Shown here: piece by piece, positions 35,958 through 44,613 of the stretch | Layout: each line of letters starts with the position of its first letter | How positions within the stretch are numbered: position 1 is the stretch's first letter | Position numbers and translations under genes: made by a program | Assembly: GCA_900542005.1 (NCBI GenBank) | Contig: UQLW01000013.1 | Span: 9,710 to 73,709 of the forward strand | Length of the DNA stretch: 64,000 nucleotides | Reading direction: 5' to 3' | Source: an uncultured Eubacteriales bacterium | GTDB lineage: Bacteria > Bacillota > Clostridia > Christensenellales > UMGS416 | Notes under the pieces: generated by a model | Told to the model about the DNA's origin: nothing | Database searches by the model: none | What the model saw: only the letters and a program-made list of their open reading frames with translations

Positions 35958-36539
35958 ATGCGTCATTTTTTTGCGTATATGGCGCGGATGCGCTACATTA
36001 ACCGCTGGGGCCTGATGCGCAATACCCAGCAGGAGAATATCCAGGAGCATTCCCTTCAGGTTGCGATGATCGCCCATTGCCTGGCGCTGATTGGCAACCG
36101 GATTTATGGAAAAAGCTACGACCCGGAGCGGATTATGGCCCTGGCGGCCTATCATGAGGCCAGCGAGGTGATCACGGGCGATATGGCGACGCCGATCAAA
36201 TACTCCAGCCCCCAGCTGAGGGACGCCTATAAGCGTATGGAGCAGATTGCAGACCGGCAGCTTTTGGATATGCTGCCGGAGGAGCTTCGGGACGATTATG
36301 AGCCGCTGCTGCTACAGGCTGAGGATGAAAACCACCGCATTGTCAAGGCGGCCGACCGCATTGCCGCTTATTTGAAATGCGTGGAGGAGATCAAGAGCGG
36401 CAACGGTGAATTTGCCGACGCCAAGGAGAGCATCCGCCAGGATCTTGAAGGCAGCCCCCTTGAGGAGGTCGCGTGGTTTATGGAGCGCTTTGCGCCAAGT
36501 TTTGAGCTGACGCTGGACAAAATGAAGAGCGGGATTTAG
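35958..36539 (+). CDS. HD-domain 5'-deoxynucleotidase (YfbR-like)
   Basis: A 193-residue metal-dependent phosphohydrolase. The HD motif is split as in YfbR: NIQEHSLQVAMIAH (first His), YHEASEVITGD (His-Glu pair) and KAADRIAAYLKCVEE (final Asp). YfbR releases inorganic phosphate from deoxynucleoside 5'-monophosphates. The RWGLMRNT N-terminal segment is also typical. ATG 35958 follows AAGGAGG. Its closest functional partners here are nucleotide enzymes (dut, Nudix, phosphorylase). Confidence 0.9.
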   Translation: MRHFFAYMARMRYINRWGLMRNTQQENIQEHSLQVAMIAHCLALIGNRIYGKSYDPERIMALAAYHEASEVITGDMATPIKYSSPQLRDAYKRMEQIADRQLLDMLPEELRDDYEPLLLQAEDENHRIVKAADRIAAYLKCVEEIKSGNGEFADAKESIRQDLEGSPLEEVAWFMERFAPSFELTLDKMKSGI

Positions 36540-36569
36540 CGGCCATGGGCGCCGCCGGGGAGGTTTTGG

Positions 36570-37376
36570 TTGAAGAAGGATATGAAATTTATTCTGGGAT
36601 GCATCCGCAAGGCTGACCAGGATTACCACATGATCGCCAAGGGGGACAGAATTCTGGTGGGGGTGTCCGGCGGCAAGGATTCGCTGATGCTGGCCCATGC
36701 ATTGGCCCTTTATCAGAAATTTACCCAGGACAAGTTCGAGCTGGTGGCGGCTACGCTGGACCTGGGCCTTAAGCGGCTGGATTTCGCCGCGCTTCGCCGC
36801 TTCTGCCAGGAGCGGGAGCTGCCCTATTGGGTGGAGAACACCAACATCGGCGAGGTGGTCTTTGAGGCGCGGCAGGAAAAGAACCCCTGCGCGCTTTGCG
36901 CCAAGATGCGGCGCGGCGCGATGACCACGCTGGCGAACCGCCTGGGCTGCAACAAGATCGCCCTCGGCCACCAGCGGGAGGATGTGATGGAAACCTTCCT
37001 TCTTTCGCTGTTCCACGAGGGACGGATCAGCACCTTCGCGCCGGTTACCTGGCTGAACCGCACGGACATCGTGCAGATCCGCCCCATGATCTATGTGCCG
37101 GCCAAGCGTATTCTCTCCGTGGTGCGGGAGCAGCGCTTCCCCGTGCAGCAGGCTGCCTGTTCAGCCGCAGGCGAAACAAGGCGGGAGGATATGCGGGAGA
37201 TGCTCAAGGCCTTTAACCAGTACCAACCCAATGCTACGGAGCTGATTTTCCGTGCCATTTCCCACCCTGAAAGCTATGGCCTGTGGGATAAGGTGAAGAA
37301 CAGGCCGGAGGGGCTGCCGGATACCCGGCCCCGTCCTGCGCTGGAGACGCTCTTCCCGCGGCAGCAGGATGAATAA
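36570..37376 (+). CDS. TtcA-like tRNA 2-thiolation ATPase
   Basis: A 268-residue PP-loop ATPase. The SGGKDS loop (about residues 34-39) binds ATP. The CALCAKMRRGAM segment supplies the paired cysteines. GHQREDVMETFLLSLFHEGRIS and the PVQQAACSAAGETRR segment match the TtcA/TtuA group, which thiolates tRNA. One of the three usual Fe-S cysteines is placed in the later CSA segment. The exact position (C32 versus U54) cannot be fixed. The start is TTG 36570 with GGGGAGG six bases upstream. ATG 36582 is a less likely alternative. Confidence 0.85.
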   Translation: MKKDMKFILGCIRKADQDYHMIAKGDRILVGVSGGKDSLMLAHALALYQKFTQDKFELVAATLDLGLKRLDFAALRRFCQERELPYWVENTNIGEVVFEARQEKNPCALCAKMRRGAMTTLANRLGCNKIALGHQREDVMETFLLSLFHEGRISTFAPVTWLNRTDIVQIRPMIYVPAKRILSVVREQRFPVQQAACSAAGETRREDMREMLKAFNQYQPNATELIFRAISHPESYGLWDKVKNRPEGLPDTRPRPALETLFPRQQDE

Positions 37377-37400
37377 CCGGCGCCCCCTGGAGGTGAACCC

Positions 37401-38009
37401 ATGATCGTTCTGACCTCGAACGGATTGTCCTCCGGCAGGCTGCTGCAGGAGGCGAAGCGGTATATTAGACCGGGGAAAGCGGCCCTTGTCGTAACCGCGG
37501 ACCCTGTATACAAAGAAAAGAATTACCATGTGCCGCGGTTATCAAGGGAGCTTGCGGCATTGGGCCTTTCCGTCGAGCTCTTCGATTTTGATACCCGAAT
37601 GCCCTGCGAGCTGAGGGCCTATGGCGTTGTGGAAATGATCGGTGGGAATCCCTATTATCTTCTTCATTCCATCATGACCCATGGCTTTGCGGAGGTGTTG
37701 GCTGAGCTGTCACAAGGCCGGTGCCTGATCGGCTGCAGCGCCGGCTCGGTTGTCATGACGCCAACATTGAAATTGATCGACCAGTATTCGCCGGAAATGA
37801 ACACCGTCGGGTTGAAGGATCTGACGGCCCTCGGGCTGACCAGCGTGCAGATCCTCCCCCATTACAGCAAATTTCTCGCCCGATACGAGCGATTTGAAGG
37901 CCGGTGCGCGCAGTATGAGCGGGAAAACTGGTGCAGCGTGATCCGCCTCAACGACGGAGAGGCCGTTCTGATAGACCAGGAACGCCTGATGGTGACGGGC
38001 GGGGCATAG
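37401..38009 (+). CDS. Peptidase S51 (dipeptidase E-like) family protein
   Basis: A 202-residue alpha/beta hydrolase-like protein. The S51 features are the GGNPYYLL motif (residues 81-88) and the nucleophile elbow GCSAGSV with S113. The ILPHYSKF segment with the likely catalytic His is near residue 154. Family members cleave Asp-X dipeptides or process cyanophycin products, and others are uncharacterised. ATG 37401 follows a GGAGGT ribosome site. The gene ends at a terminator before the convergent fucO. Confidence 0.85.
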   Translation: MIVLTSNGLSSGRLLQEAKRYIRPGKAALVVTADPVYKEKNYHVPRLSRELAALGLSVELFDFDTRMPCELRAYGVVEMIGGNPYYLLHSIMTHGFAEVLAELSQGRCLIGCSAGSVVMTPTLKLIDQYSPEMNTVGLKDLTALGLTSVQILPHYSKFLARYERFEGRCAQYERENWCSVIRLNDGEAVLIDQERLMVTGGA

Positions 38010-38015
38010 CATGAA

Positions 38016-38060
38016 AAAGCCCCCCTGACGGGCGCGGGGAACATCCGTCAAGAGGGCTTT
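38016..38060. terminator. Bidirectional terminator between S51 peptidase and fucO
   Basis: AAAGCCC...TGACGG pairs with CCGTCA...GGGCTTT, with a 3x3 internal loop. A-runs and T-runs flank each side, suiting both convergent genes. Confidence 0.75.
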
Positions 38061-38076
38061 ATGGTGGAAGATGGGC

Positions 38077-39225
38077 TTACATCAGCTGCTCATACAGCGC
38101 CTTGATCTCGGCCACGCTGGTATCGCGGGGGTTGCCGGGGCGGCAGGCGTCGGCATAGGCGCTTTCAGCCAGGAAGTCAAGATCTTCGGCCTTGACGATC
38201 GCCTTTAGGTCAGCCGGGATGCCCACGTCCAGCGCCAGCTGGCGAACCGCATCCACCGCGGCTTTGCGATATTGCTCCTGTGTCATCGCCTCGGTGCCCT
38301 CCACGCCCATGGCCTTGGCGATATCGCGGTATTTTTCACCGGTGGCAGGAGCGTTATAGGCCATGACCGTGGGCAGCAGGATGGCGTTGGCCACGCCATG
38401 GGGCGTATCATATACCGCGCCCAGGGAATGGGCCATGCTGTGCACGATGCCCAGGCCTACGTTGGAGAAGCCCATGCCCGCCACATACTGGGCCAGCGCC
38501 ATACCCTCGCGGCCTTCGGGCGTATTGGCCACAGCGCCGCGCAGGTGCTTGGCAATGAGCTCGATGGCCCGCAGATGGAACATGTCGGTCATCGCCCAGG
38601 CACCCTTGGTGATATATCCCTCGATGGCATGGGTCAGGGCGTCCATGCCGGTGGCGGCGGTCAGCCCCTTGGGCATGCTGCTCATCATATCCGGGTCGAT
38701 GACAGCCACCTCGGGGATGTCGTGGGTATCGACGCAGACAAACTTACGCTTTTTCTCCACATCGGTGATGACATAGTTGATCGTGACCTCGGCGGCGGTG
38801 CCGGCCGTGGTCGGCACGGCGATGGTGAATACCGCATGCTTCTTCGTGGGGGCGACGCCCTCCAGGCTGCGGACATCGGAAAATTCGGGATTTTCCGCGA
38901 TGATACCGATAGCCTTGGCGGTATCCATGGAGGAACCGCCGCCAATGGCGACGATGCAGTCGGCCCCGGAGGCCTGGAAGGCGGCGACGCCGGTCTGTAC
39001 ATTCTCAATGGTAGGGTTGGGCTTGATGTTGGAATAAATCTCGTAGGGCACTTTGGCGGCATCCAGCACGTCGGTCACCTTCCGGGTCACGCCGAATTGG
39101 ATAAGGTCCGGATCGGAGCATACGAATGCCTTCCCGTAACCGCGCCCTGTGATTTCGCCGGGGATCTCCTGAATCGCCCCCTGGCCATGATAGGATACCG
39201 TGTTCAGCACAATACGATTTGCCAT
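38077..39225 (-). CDS. fucO: Iron-containing alcohol dehydrogenase, lactaldehyde reductase (FucO) type
   Basis: Group III Fe-dependent alcohol dehydrogenase (382 aa). It reduces L-lactaldehyde to 1,2-propanediol with NADH in FucO, and may act on other aldehydes. Long blocks match Escherichia coli FucO: IAIGGGSSMDTAKAIGII-like, VPTTAGTAAEVTINYVITD, FVCVDTHDIPEVAVID, GMDALTHAIEGYI, QYVAGMGFSNVGLGIVH and PHGVANAILLP. The iron ligands (Asp and His in these blocks) are all present. No fucose or rhamnose genes are near, so the role may be general redox balancing in fermentation. Confidence 0.93.
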   Translation of the reverse strand: MANRIVLNTVSYHGQGAIQEIPGEITGRGYGKAFVCSDPDLIQFGVTRKVTDVLDAAKVPYEIYSNIKPNPTIENVQTGVAAFQASGADCIVAIGGGSSMDTAKAIGIIAENPEFSDVRSLEGVAPTKKHAVFTIAVPTTAGTAAEVTINYVITDVEKKRKFVCVDTHDIPEVAVIDPDMMSSMPKGLTAATGMDALTHAIEGYITKGAWAMTDMFHLRAIELIAKHLRGAVANTPEGREGMALAQYVAGMGFSNVGLGIVHSMAHSLGAVYDTPHGVANAILLPTVMAYNAPATGEKYRDIAKAMGVEGTEAMTQEQYRKAAVDAVRQLALDVGIPADLKAIVKAEDLDFLAESAYADACRPGNPRDTSVAEIKALYEQLM

Positions 39226-39276
39226 GATGGTACAGCCTCCTTATTGCTCCGGGTGTCACCCCGTACTTTTGTTATT

Positions 39277-39305
39277 ATTATAACAAATCGGCGGCGGAAT
39301 ATCAA
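39277..39305 (-). promoter_or_regulatory. Promoter of fucO
   Basis: Minus-strand -35 TTGATA (39305-39300), 17-base spacer, -10 TATAAT (39282-39277). It lies about 50 bases before the start codon. A GGGTGTCACCC-like dyad lies between promoter and gene. Confidence 0.8.
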
Positions 39306-39532
39306 ATTTTCCAACGGGGAAAGGGGAAAATTTTTACAGCTCCGCTCCATTACCCGCCTTTCACGGAAAAAGGGGAGGTACGCTTAAAAATCGCCGCCTT
39401 CGCAAGTACCGGTGAGACGGCGGACCGGAGCAATGGGGGGTGGCAAAGGCACGCCGGCAGTGGAGCAGCCGGTAGAACGGGTGTTTTTTCCAGCCTTGAG
39501 CGGGAAATTTCCACATTGATCCGGCGCAAACC

Positions 39533-39562
39533 TTGCCAGGAAGCAGCCTGGTATGCTATACT
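39533..39562 (+). promoter_or_regulatory. Promoter of the Xaa-Pro peptidase-efp operon
   Basis: -35 TTGCCA (39533-39538), 18-base spacer, -10 TATACT (39557-39562), 27 bases before the start codon. Confidence 0.65.
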
Positions 39563-39589
39563 ATTGCTGGCTTTTTTAAGGAGGATGGT

Positions 39590-40660
39590 ATGATTCTTCA
39601 ACGGATAGAGCGGCTCATCGCCGCGCTGGAGGCCATGGGCGCAGAGGGCTGTATGCTGCACGCCCCCGAGAATATGCGCTATTTCAGCGGCTATACCGGC
39701 GAAGGGCTGATTGTGCTGGGCCGGCAGGGGCGCACGATCCTGACCGATTCCCGCTACACGGAGCAGGCTATGCGCCAGGCGCCGGATTACCAGGTGGTAG
39801 AATATAACGCGGAGCTGCCCTATGACCGGGCCGTACGGGAAGCGGTTGAGGCGCTGGGGCTGCAGCGCCTTGGCTTTGAGAACGCATGCGTCACCGTGGC
39901 TGATTTCGAGCGGCTGAAGCTGATTCTGGAGGGCTTTGTCCTGCTGCCGATGAACGATATGGGTATGCAGCTGCGGGCTGTGAAGGATGCGGATGAGATC
40001 GAGGCGATCCGGCGGGTATGCCGGGTGACGGACGACGCCTATGAAGCGCTGAAGACGATGATCCGTCCGGGCGTCAGCGAGCTTGACGTGGTGGCGGAGC
40101 TGGGCTATTACCTGCAGAAGCGGCATCATACCCGCATGGCTTTTTGCATCGTGGCCAGTGGGGAGAACGGATCCATGCCCCACGCCATAGCCAGCGAGCG
40201 GAAGATTCAGCCCAACGAAGCGGTAACAGTGGACTTCGGCGGAATCCTGGAGGGCTATCAGTCGGATATGACGCGGACCTTTGCCGTCGGCCAGCTTTCC
40301 GACACCATGGCGGAGATCTATCAGGTGGTGCTGGACGCCCAGCTGGCGGCGGTGGAAGCGCTGAAGCCGGGTAAGACGGGCCGAGAGGTGGACGCCGTTG
40401 CGCGCGAGCTCATTGCAAAAGCCGGCTATGGCGCCTATTTTGGCCACGGGTTGGGCCATGGCGTTGGCCTCATGGGCCATGAAGCGCCAAGGCTGAGCCT
40501 CTCCAGCAGCCAGGTGCTGGAGCCCGGCATGGTGGTAACGGTGGAGCCGGGCATCTATCTGCCGGGCATTGGCGGCGTCCGGATTGAGGATACCTGCCTG
40601 ATAACGGAAACGGGCTGTGAGGTGCTCTTTGCTGCGCCCAAGGCTTTGCAAATGATATAA
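39590..40660 (+). CDS. Xaa-Pro aminopeptidase/dipeptidase (M24 family)
   Basis: Cleaves N-terminal residues or dipeptides next to proline (356 aa). The N-terminal creatinase-like domain (1-125) precedes the pita-bread fold. Metal ligands are visible in [21 protein letters not shown] (two Asp), [15 protein letters not shown] (His), [11 protein letters not shown] (Glu) and [10 protein letters not shown] (Glu). ATG 39590 follows AAGGAGG. The open frame extends further upstream only through the promoter. Pairing with efp matches yqhT-efp of Bacillus subtilis; both relate to proline peptides. Confidence 0.94.
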   Translation: MILQRIERLIAALEAMGAEGCMLHAPENMRYFSGYTGEGLIVLGRQGRTILTDSRYTEQAMRQAPDYQVVEYNAELPYDRAVREAVEALGLQRLGFENACVTVADFERLKLILEGFVLLPMNDMGMQLRAVKDADEIEAIRRVCRVTDDAYEALKTMIRPGVSELDVVAELGYYLQKRHHTRMAFCIVASGENGSMPHAIASERKIQPNEAVTVDFGGILEGYQSDMTRTFAVGQLSDTMAEIYQVVLDAQLAAVEALKPGKTGREVDAVARELIAKAGYGAYFGHGLGHGVGLMGHEAPRLSLSSSQVLEPGMVVTVEPGIYLPGIGGVRIEDTCLITETGCEVLFAAPKALQMI

Positions 40661-40672
40661 TGGAGGAAGAAT

Positions 40673-41230
40673 ATGATTAGTGCAAGTGATTTCCGCAAGG
40701 GTGTAACCGTCGAGATTGACGGCAACATCTATACAGTGGTCGAGTTTCTGCATGTAAAGCCGGGCAAGGGCTCTGCTTTCGTGCGGACCAAGATCAAGAA
40801 CATCATCACCGGGGCGGTGCTGGAGCGCACCTTCAACCCCACCGATAAGATGCAGCGCGCCCATATCGAAACCAAGGAGATGGAATACCTCTATAACGAC
40901 GGCACCTTCTACTACTTCATGGATCCTGAGACCTATGAGCAGGTTCCCCTGGAGGAAAACCAGGTGGAGGATGCCCTGCCCTACATCACCGAGAATATGT
41001 CCGTCACCATCCGTTCCTACAAGGGAGAGCCCTTCTCGGTGCTGCCGCCGAACTTTGTGGAGCTGACCATCGTGGAGACGGAGCCCGGCGTACGCGGCGA
41101 CACGGCGACCAATGTGACCAAGCCCGCCAAGCTGGAGACCGGCTACGAGCTGAACGTGCCGCTGTTCATCAACCAGGGCGACAAAATCCGCATCGATACC
41201 CGCACGGGCGAATATATGGAGCGCGCCTAG
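40673..41230 (+). CDS. efp: Elongation factor P
   Basis: Relieves ribosome stalling at polyproline stretches (185 aa, usual length). The loop [16 protein letters not shown] holds the lysine at the tip (K32) that is the modification site in many bacteria. The OB domains end with the family signature segment [34 protein letters not shown] precedes ATG 40673, 12 bases after the peptidase gene. A strong terminator follows. Confidence 0.97.
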   Translation: MISASDFRKGVTVEIDGNIYTVVEFLHVKPGKGSAFVRTKIKNIITGAVLERTFNPTDKMQRAHIETKEMEYLYNDGTFYYFMDPETYEQVPLEENQVEDALPYITENMSVTIRSYKGEPFSVLPPNFVELTIVETEPGVRGDTATNVTKPAKLETGYELNVPLFINQGDKIRIDTRTGEYMERA

Positions 41231-41248
41231 GATTATCCATACGGCGTA

Positions 41249-41278
41249 GGGCCGGCGTAATATGCGCCGGCCCTTTTT
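41249..41278 (+). terminator. Intrinsic terminator of efp
   Basis: A nine-bp stem GGGCCGGCG / CGCCGGCCC with a seven-base loop and a TTTTT tail, 18 bases after the efp stop. Confidence 0.9.
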
Positions 41279-41433
41279 GGTTCTGTAAGGGGAAACGCTG
41301 GCAAAGCCTCAGGGGCGATCTGGTGCGGAAAAGGCCCTGCAACAGCATACCCTTAGGCAAAGACCGCCTTCATCGGTTGCGGCTTTGGGACTGGGGCAGC
41401 CCAGCTCAGCATTTTCTGCTCCTGTAGAGGCGG

Positions 41434-42297
41434 TCATTCTGGAAAGCGAATAAACTCATGATAAAACTGAGCCACCGTATCAAGATCAAAGCTGATGATT
41501 TCATCCAATTTATGGGCGGAAAGGATGAAGCGTACAAACCGGCAACCAAGATAATACCCTACATCACCGTGGCCGTTATAGCTTACCCAATCGCCGAAAT
41601 ACCGTTGGCTGTCAGAGGTCATGGTTTTTAAGTCACGGTCAAAATCCGCCTTTATTTCATTAAAATGGTCATCACACCAGCTTTTCCAGCCGTCTTGATC
41701 CTGATGGTAATAGTTTGGATCCCCGATCAGCATCTGTTCAAAATACATAGCGATTCCCTCTGTGAACAGCTGCCAAAGCATCCGGTCGGCATGAGCACTG
41801 AACGTCCTATGGAGGACGCCATACTGCGCTTGATATACATGACCGAGTTCATGATAGAGTAGTCCATACATATCATCTATCCCGCACCAATTCAGTTCCA
41901 TGATTTTCTCGATTCCAAGGAAAACCGTTTTCTTCCCTTGATACTCAGTCACCCATCCGGCGGCATTGCAGAGCCCAAGACAAAAAACAATATTGACATC
42001 AAGGCCTTTGCCAAACCTATCATATATGGAACGCTCCAGATGGCCTGTCGCCCTGCAGAAGGAAGCGTGTGCTTTCTCCCGCAATCCGTCATGAAGCATC
42101 ACGGCATTCAACACAGGCAGATAATCTTGTCCCCAAGTAAATTTGCCCGTTTCCAAGCATTGCTCCACATCTGAAACAAATAACGAAGAAGCGTCAGGCA
42201 GCAGGGAATCCATATAGCCCTTCCACCTTTCAAAACAAAAGGTAGTCCCCTCATATGCGGAAGCTATAGCGGGATAGGTATCTATTACTCTCATCAT
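41434..42297 (-). CDS. Predicted zinc protease-like protein (HExxH), function unknown
   Basis: A 287-residue soluble protein. The HELGHVYQ motif (HExxH, about residues 150-157) and LFTEGIAMYFEQ further on, supplying a Glu, suggest a gluzincin-like metallopeptidase. The DUF2268 type is possible. Aromatic-rich stretches such as YYHQDQDGWKSWCDDHF lie near 190-210. The base composition is clearly more A/T rich than the neighbours. It is encoded against the surrounding genes and separates efp from spoIIIAA, which are adjacent in Bacillus. ATG 42295-42297 is preferred because AAGGAAAG lies upstream. Confidence 0.75.
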   Translation of the reverse strand: MMRVIDTYPAIASAYEGTTFCFERWKGYMDSLLPDASSLFVSDVEQCLETGKFTWGQDYLPVLNAVMLHDGLREKAHASFCRATGHLERSIYDRFGKGLDVNIVFCLGLCNAAGWVTEYQGKKTVFLGIEKIMELNWCGIDDMYGLLYHELGHVYQAQYGVLHRTFSAHADRMLWQLFTEGIAMYFEQMLIGDPNYYHQDQDGWKSWCDDHFNEIKADFDRDLKTMTSDSQRYFGDWVSYNGHGDVGYYLGCRFVRFILSAHKLDEIISFDLDTVAQFYHEFIRFPE

Positions 42298-42339
42298 GAG
42301 CCACTTTCCTTTCTTTACGATACGCAGTACTCCTAAAGC

Positions 42340-42368
42340 ATTATAGCGCACAACGGGACGAAATCCAT
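42340..42368 (-). promoter_or_regulatory. Candidate promoter of the HExxH gene
   Basis: Minus-strand -10 TATAAT (42345-42340) with a weak -35 ATGGAT (42368-42363) at 17 bases. Confidence 0.5.
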
Positions 42369-42510
42369 CCGGTTATCCGTAAGATCCGGCCGATTTGTTG
42401 GCTGGCAATGCGGTCTGAAGCGGGCCGGTGGGCATCCTTTTATCAAGAGCTCCTTGGGGCTTTTTTCTTTTTGGCAAAAATACAAGTATTTTGTCTTGTG
42501 CCCTTTACAG

Positions 42511-42539
42511 TGATATCTGTATGTTGGCCGTCATAGATT
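42511..42539 (+). promoter_or_regulatory. Candidate sigma-E promoter of the spoIIIA operon
   Basis: TGATATC (42511-42517) and CATAGATT (42532-42539) are 14 bases apart. The sigma-E consensus is roughly ATATT-14-CATACAAT, and the operon is mother-cell sigma-E controlled in Bacillus subtilis. The last -10 base lies 25 bases before the spoIIIAA ATG. Confidence 0.55.
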
Positions 42540-42564
42540 GCAACAGGAAAGGAGGGACATGCAG

Positions 42565-43485
42565 ATGATCACGGCGACCCGATGGCAGCAGGCGCTATCG
42601 CCTTACCTGCCGCAGGCCTGGATGCGGGAGCTGGCCGGGCTGGACGAACAGACGCAGGCGCAGCTACAGGAGATCAGGCTGCGCAGCGGCGCGCCGGTCA
42701 TGCTGACGGTCAAGGGCAGAAGCCGGCCGCTGCGGGATCAACCGCCCCTTATATGCAGCCAGGATGATTTGGAGGCGCTTTTCCTGGCCGCCTGCGATTA
42801 TTCCCCTTCGTCGCGGAGCGAACAGATCCGCCGCGGCTACCTGCTGCTGCGCGGCGGGTTCCGCATGGGCCTCAGCGGGCGGTGCCTGCAGGCAGGGGAG
42901 GGGATCCGGGCTATCCATCCGGTTACGGCGGCCAATATCCGTATCCTGCGGGAAATCCACGGGGCGGCCCGGCATGTGCTGCCCCAGATACGGCGGCCTG
43001 GGGGCATCTATAACACCCTGATTATGGCGCCACCCGGCGGTGGAAAAACCACCCTGCTGCGGGATATGATCCGTATGCTGTCCGACGGGCTGGACGGAAA
43101 GGAAGGGATGCGCATGGGGGTGGTGGATGAACGGGGCGAGCTGGCCGGAAGCGTAATGGGGGTGCCTACGCTGGATATCGGGCGGCAGAGCGATGTGCTG
43201 GATGGCTGCTCCAAGGCGGAGGGGATGCGGCTGATGATCCGGTCCATGGCGCCGCAGGTGATCGCGGTCGACGAGCTGGGCGGCATGGAGGATGGGGCGG
43301 CGCTGGCCGAAGCGGCGCGCTGCGGCGTTTCCGTCATCGCTACGGCCCATGGGGCGGGCATGGCCGACCTTCAGCGGCCGCAGCTTCGGCCTCTGGCTGA
43401 GCAGGGCGTTTTTCAGCGGGTGGTCCTGCTGGGGGCGATCCCCGGCGGCGCCGCTGCGGTGGAGCGCCTTGAAACCCGGCCATGA
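42565..43485 (+). CDS. spoIIIAA: Stage III sporulation protein AA (ATPase)
   Basis: Secretion-type ATPase (306 aa) thought to energise the SpoIIIA-SpoIIQ channel joining mother cell and forespore. Family features are the N-terminal LQEIRLRSGAPVML, RGGFRMGLSGRC, Walker A PPGGGKTT (about residues 155-162) and GVVDERGEL. QVIAVDELGG supplies the Walker B/Glu region. ATG 42565 is eight bases after GGAGGG, while an ATG six bases earlier would be too close. It heads an eight-gene operon with overlaps. Confidence 0.95.
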   Translation: MITATRWQQALSPYLPQAWMRELAGLDEQTQAQLQEIRLRSGAPVMLTVKGRSRPLRDQPPLICSQDDLEALFLAACDYSPSSRSEQIRRGYLLLRGGFRMGLSGRCLQAGEGIRAIHPVTAANIRILREIHGAARHVLPQIRRPGGIYNTLIMAPPGGGKTTLLRDMIRMLSDGLDGKEGMRMGVVDERGELAGSVMGVPTLDIGRQSDVLDGCSKAEGMRLMIRSMAPQVIAVDELGGMEDGAALAEAARCGVSVIATAHGAGMADLQRPQLRPLAEQGVFQRVVLLGAIPGGAAAVERLETRP

Positions 43486-44006
43486 TGAAGGGCCTATTGA
43501 TCTTCATCGTCTTCTCCTGCTGCGCTTGGGGCGGTGTGTATCTATACCGGTATCTGAAGGAGCGGGCTGATACCCTGGAGGCCCTGGCGGAGGCTATCAC
43601 ATCGCTGGCCGAGGCCATGGACCAGGATGGGCTCACCCTGAGGGAGGGCCTGCAATGGCTGCAGGGCGCCGGCGGCCGCCAGGAGGGCCGCATGCTGGCT
43701 GGCTGCCTGCTGAGCGCGTGGGCGCTGCCGGGCCCCCTGCCGGAGCGCTGGAGAGAAGCGGCCGGGCGGCTCTGCCAGCACGAAAGGGGATTCCGCCGCC
43801 TGAACCCCCAGGAGCAGGAATGGCTCAAGCATATGATCCAGGATCAAGCGGCCGCCTCGGCGGATCCAGAGCATATCCGGCGCGGATGGGTGCGCCAGTG
43901 GCAGGAACGGGCCCTTCAGGCCCGGACGCAATACGAAAAGAAAGGGCCGCTGTACGGAAAGCTGGGCATGCTGATCGGGGCCGCTCTGGCGATCCTGATG
44001 CTGTGA
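43482..44006 (+). CDS. spoIIIAB: Stage III sporulation protein AB
   Basis: A 174-residue membrane protein resembling type II secretion F-type components. One N-terminal span (about 4-22) is followed by a helical domain. A C-terminal hydrophobic segment (about 158-174, LYGKLGMLIGAALAILML) closes the protein. The YRYLKERADTLEALAEAI segment and the penultimate KKGPLYGKLGMLIG are typical of the family. Starts inside the spoIIIAA stop (ATGATGA). Confidence 0.92.
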   Translation: MMKGLLIFIVFSCCAWGGVYLYRYLKERADTLEALAEAITSLAEAMDQDGLTLREGLQWLQGAGGRQEGRMLAGCLLSAWALPGPLPERWREAAGRLCQHERGFRRLNPQEQEWLKHMIQDQAAASADPEHIRRGWVRQWQERALQARTQYEKKGPLYGKLGMLIGAALAILML

Positions 44007-44016
44007 GGAGAGAAAG

Positions 44017-44214
44017 ATGCAGGTGGAAATACTGTTCAAAATTGCCGCGGTAGGAATCCTGGTGATGGTCATTAACCAGGTGCTGACAAAATCCGGGCGG
44101 GATGATCTGGCTACGCTCGCCTCCCTGGCCGGCGTGGTCATCGTACTGATGATGGTGATGAACCTGGTCATATCGCTCTTTGATAACGTGCGCAGCGTAT
44201 TCCAGTTCTCATAG
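44017..44214 (+). CDS. spoIIIAC: Stage III sporulation protein AC
   Basis: A 65-residue protein with two hydrophobic segments (residues 5-22 and 28-52), the size and layout of SpoIIIAC. VLTKSGRDDLATLASLAGVVIVLMMV is the recognisable block. With SpoIIIAD it forms part of the membrane platform of the channel. GGAGAG precedes the start. Confidence 0.93.
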   Translation: MQVEILFKIAAVGILVMVINQVLTKSGRDDLATLASLAGVVIVLMMVMNLVISLFDNVRSVFQFS

Positions 44215-44223
44215 GAGGCGGCC

Positions 44224-44613
44224 ATGCTGCTAGTCAAGATCCTTTCCGTCGCGCTGGCCGCGCTGGCGCTTTGCCTGGTGCTGAAGAAGCACAGCCCCAT
44301 GGCGGCCATGGCTGTAGCGGCTTCCGGGGGCGTGATCATGGTGCTGATGGTGTGGGAGCCGGTTATCCAGCTGATTGGCACGGTGGAATCGCTGGGCGCC
44401 CAGGCAGCGCTGCCCGATGGGTATACGGCGCTGATCCTCAAGGTAATGGGGATGACCCTGGCCTGCGAGCTGGCCTCCTCGCTCTGCCGCGAGGCTGGGG
44501 AGGAGGGGCTCTCACAGAAGGTTGAGCTGGCCTCCCATGTGCTGCTGCTCTCGATGGCCATGCCGGTGCTGCTGGCGGTGGTGGAGATGATTACCCAATG
44601 GGCCGCGCTGTAG
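44224..44613 (+). CDS. spoIIIAD: Stage III sporulation protein AD
   Basis: A 129-residue polytopic protein with four hydrophobic segments. The family core ALILKVMGMTLACELASSLCREAGEEGLSQKVELASHVLLLSMAMPVL covers about residues 60-110. It starts nine bases after spoIIIAC and overlaps spoIIIAE by 16 bases. Confidence 0.93.
   Translation: MLLVKILSVALAALALCLVLKKHSPMAAMAVAASGGVIMVLMVWEPVIQLIGTVESLGAQAALPDGYTALILKVMGMTLACELASSLCREAGEEGLSQKVELASHVLLLSMAMPVLLAVVEMITQWAAL

Larger units (their letters stand above)
39226..39589. other. Divergent intergenic region between fucO and the Xaa-Pro peptidase
   Basis: This 364-base region holds the fucO promoter (left) and the peptidase promoter (right). The 230 or so bases in between (39306-39532) contain no gene I can support and no clear RNA structure. 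There is only a weak CCGGC...GCCGG pairing followed 12 bases later by a T-run (39462-39489). Confidence 0.6.

Noticed and set aside
39350..40864. A 504-codon minus-strand frame opposite the Xaa-Pro peptidase and efp
   Set aside because: Antisense shadow of two conserved genes; no homology visible.
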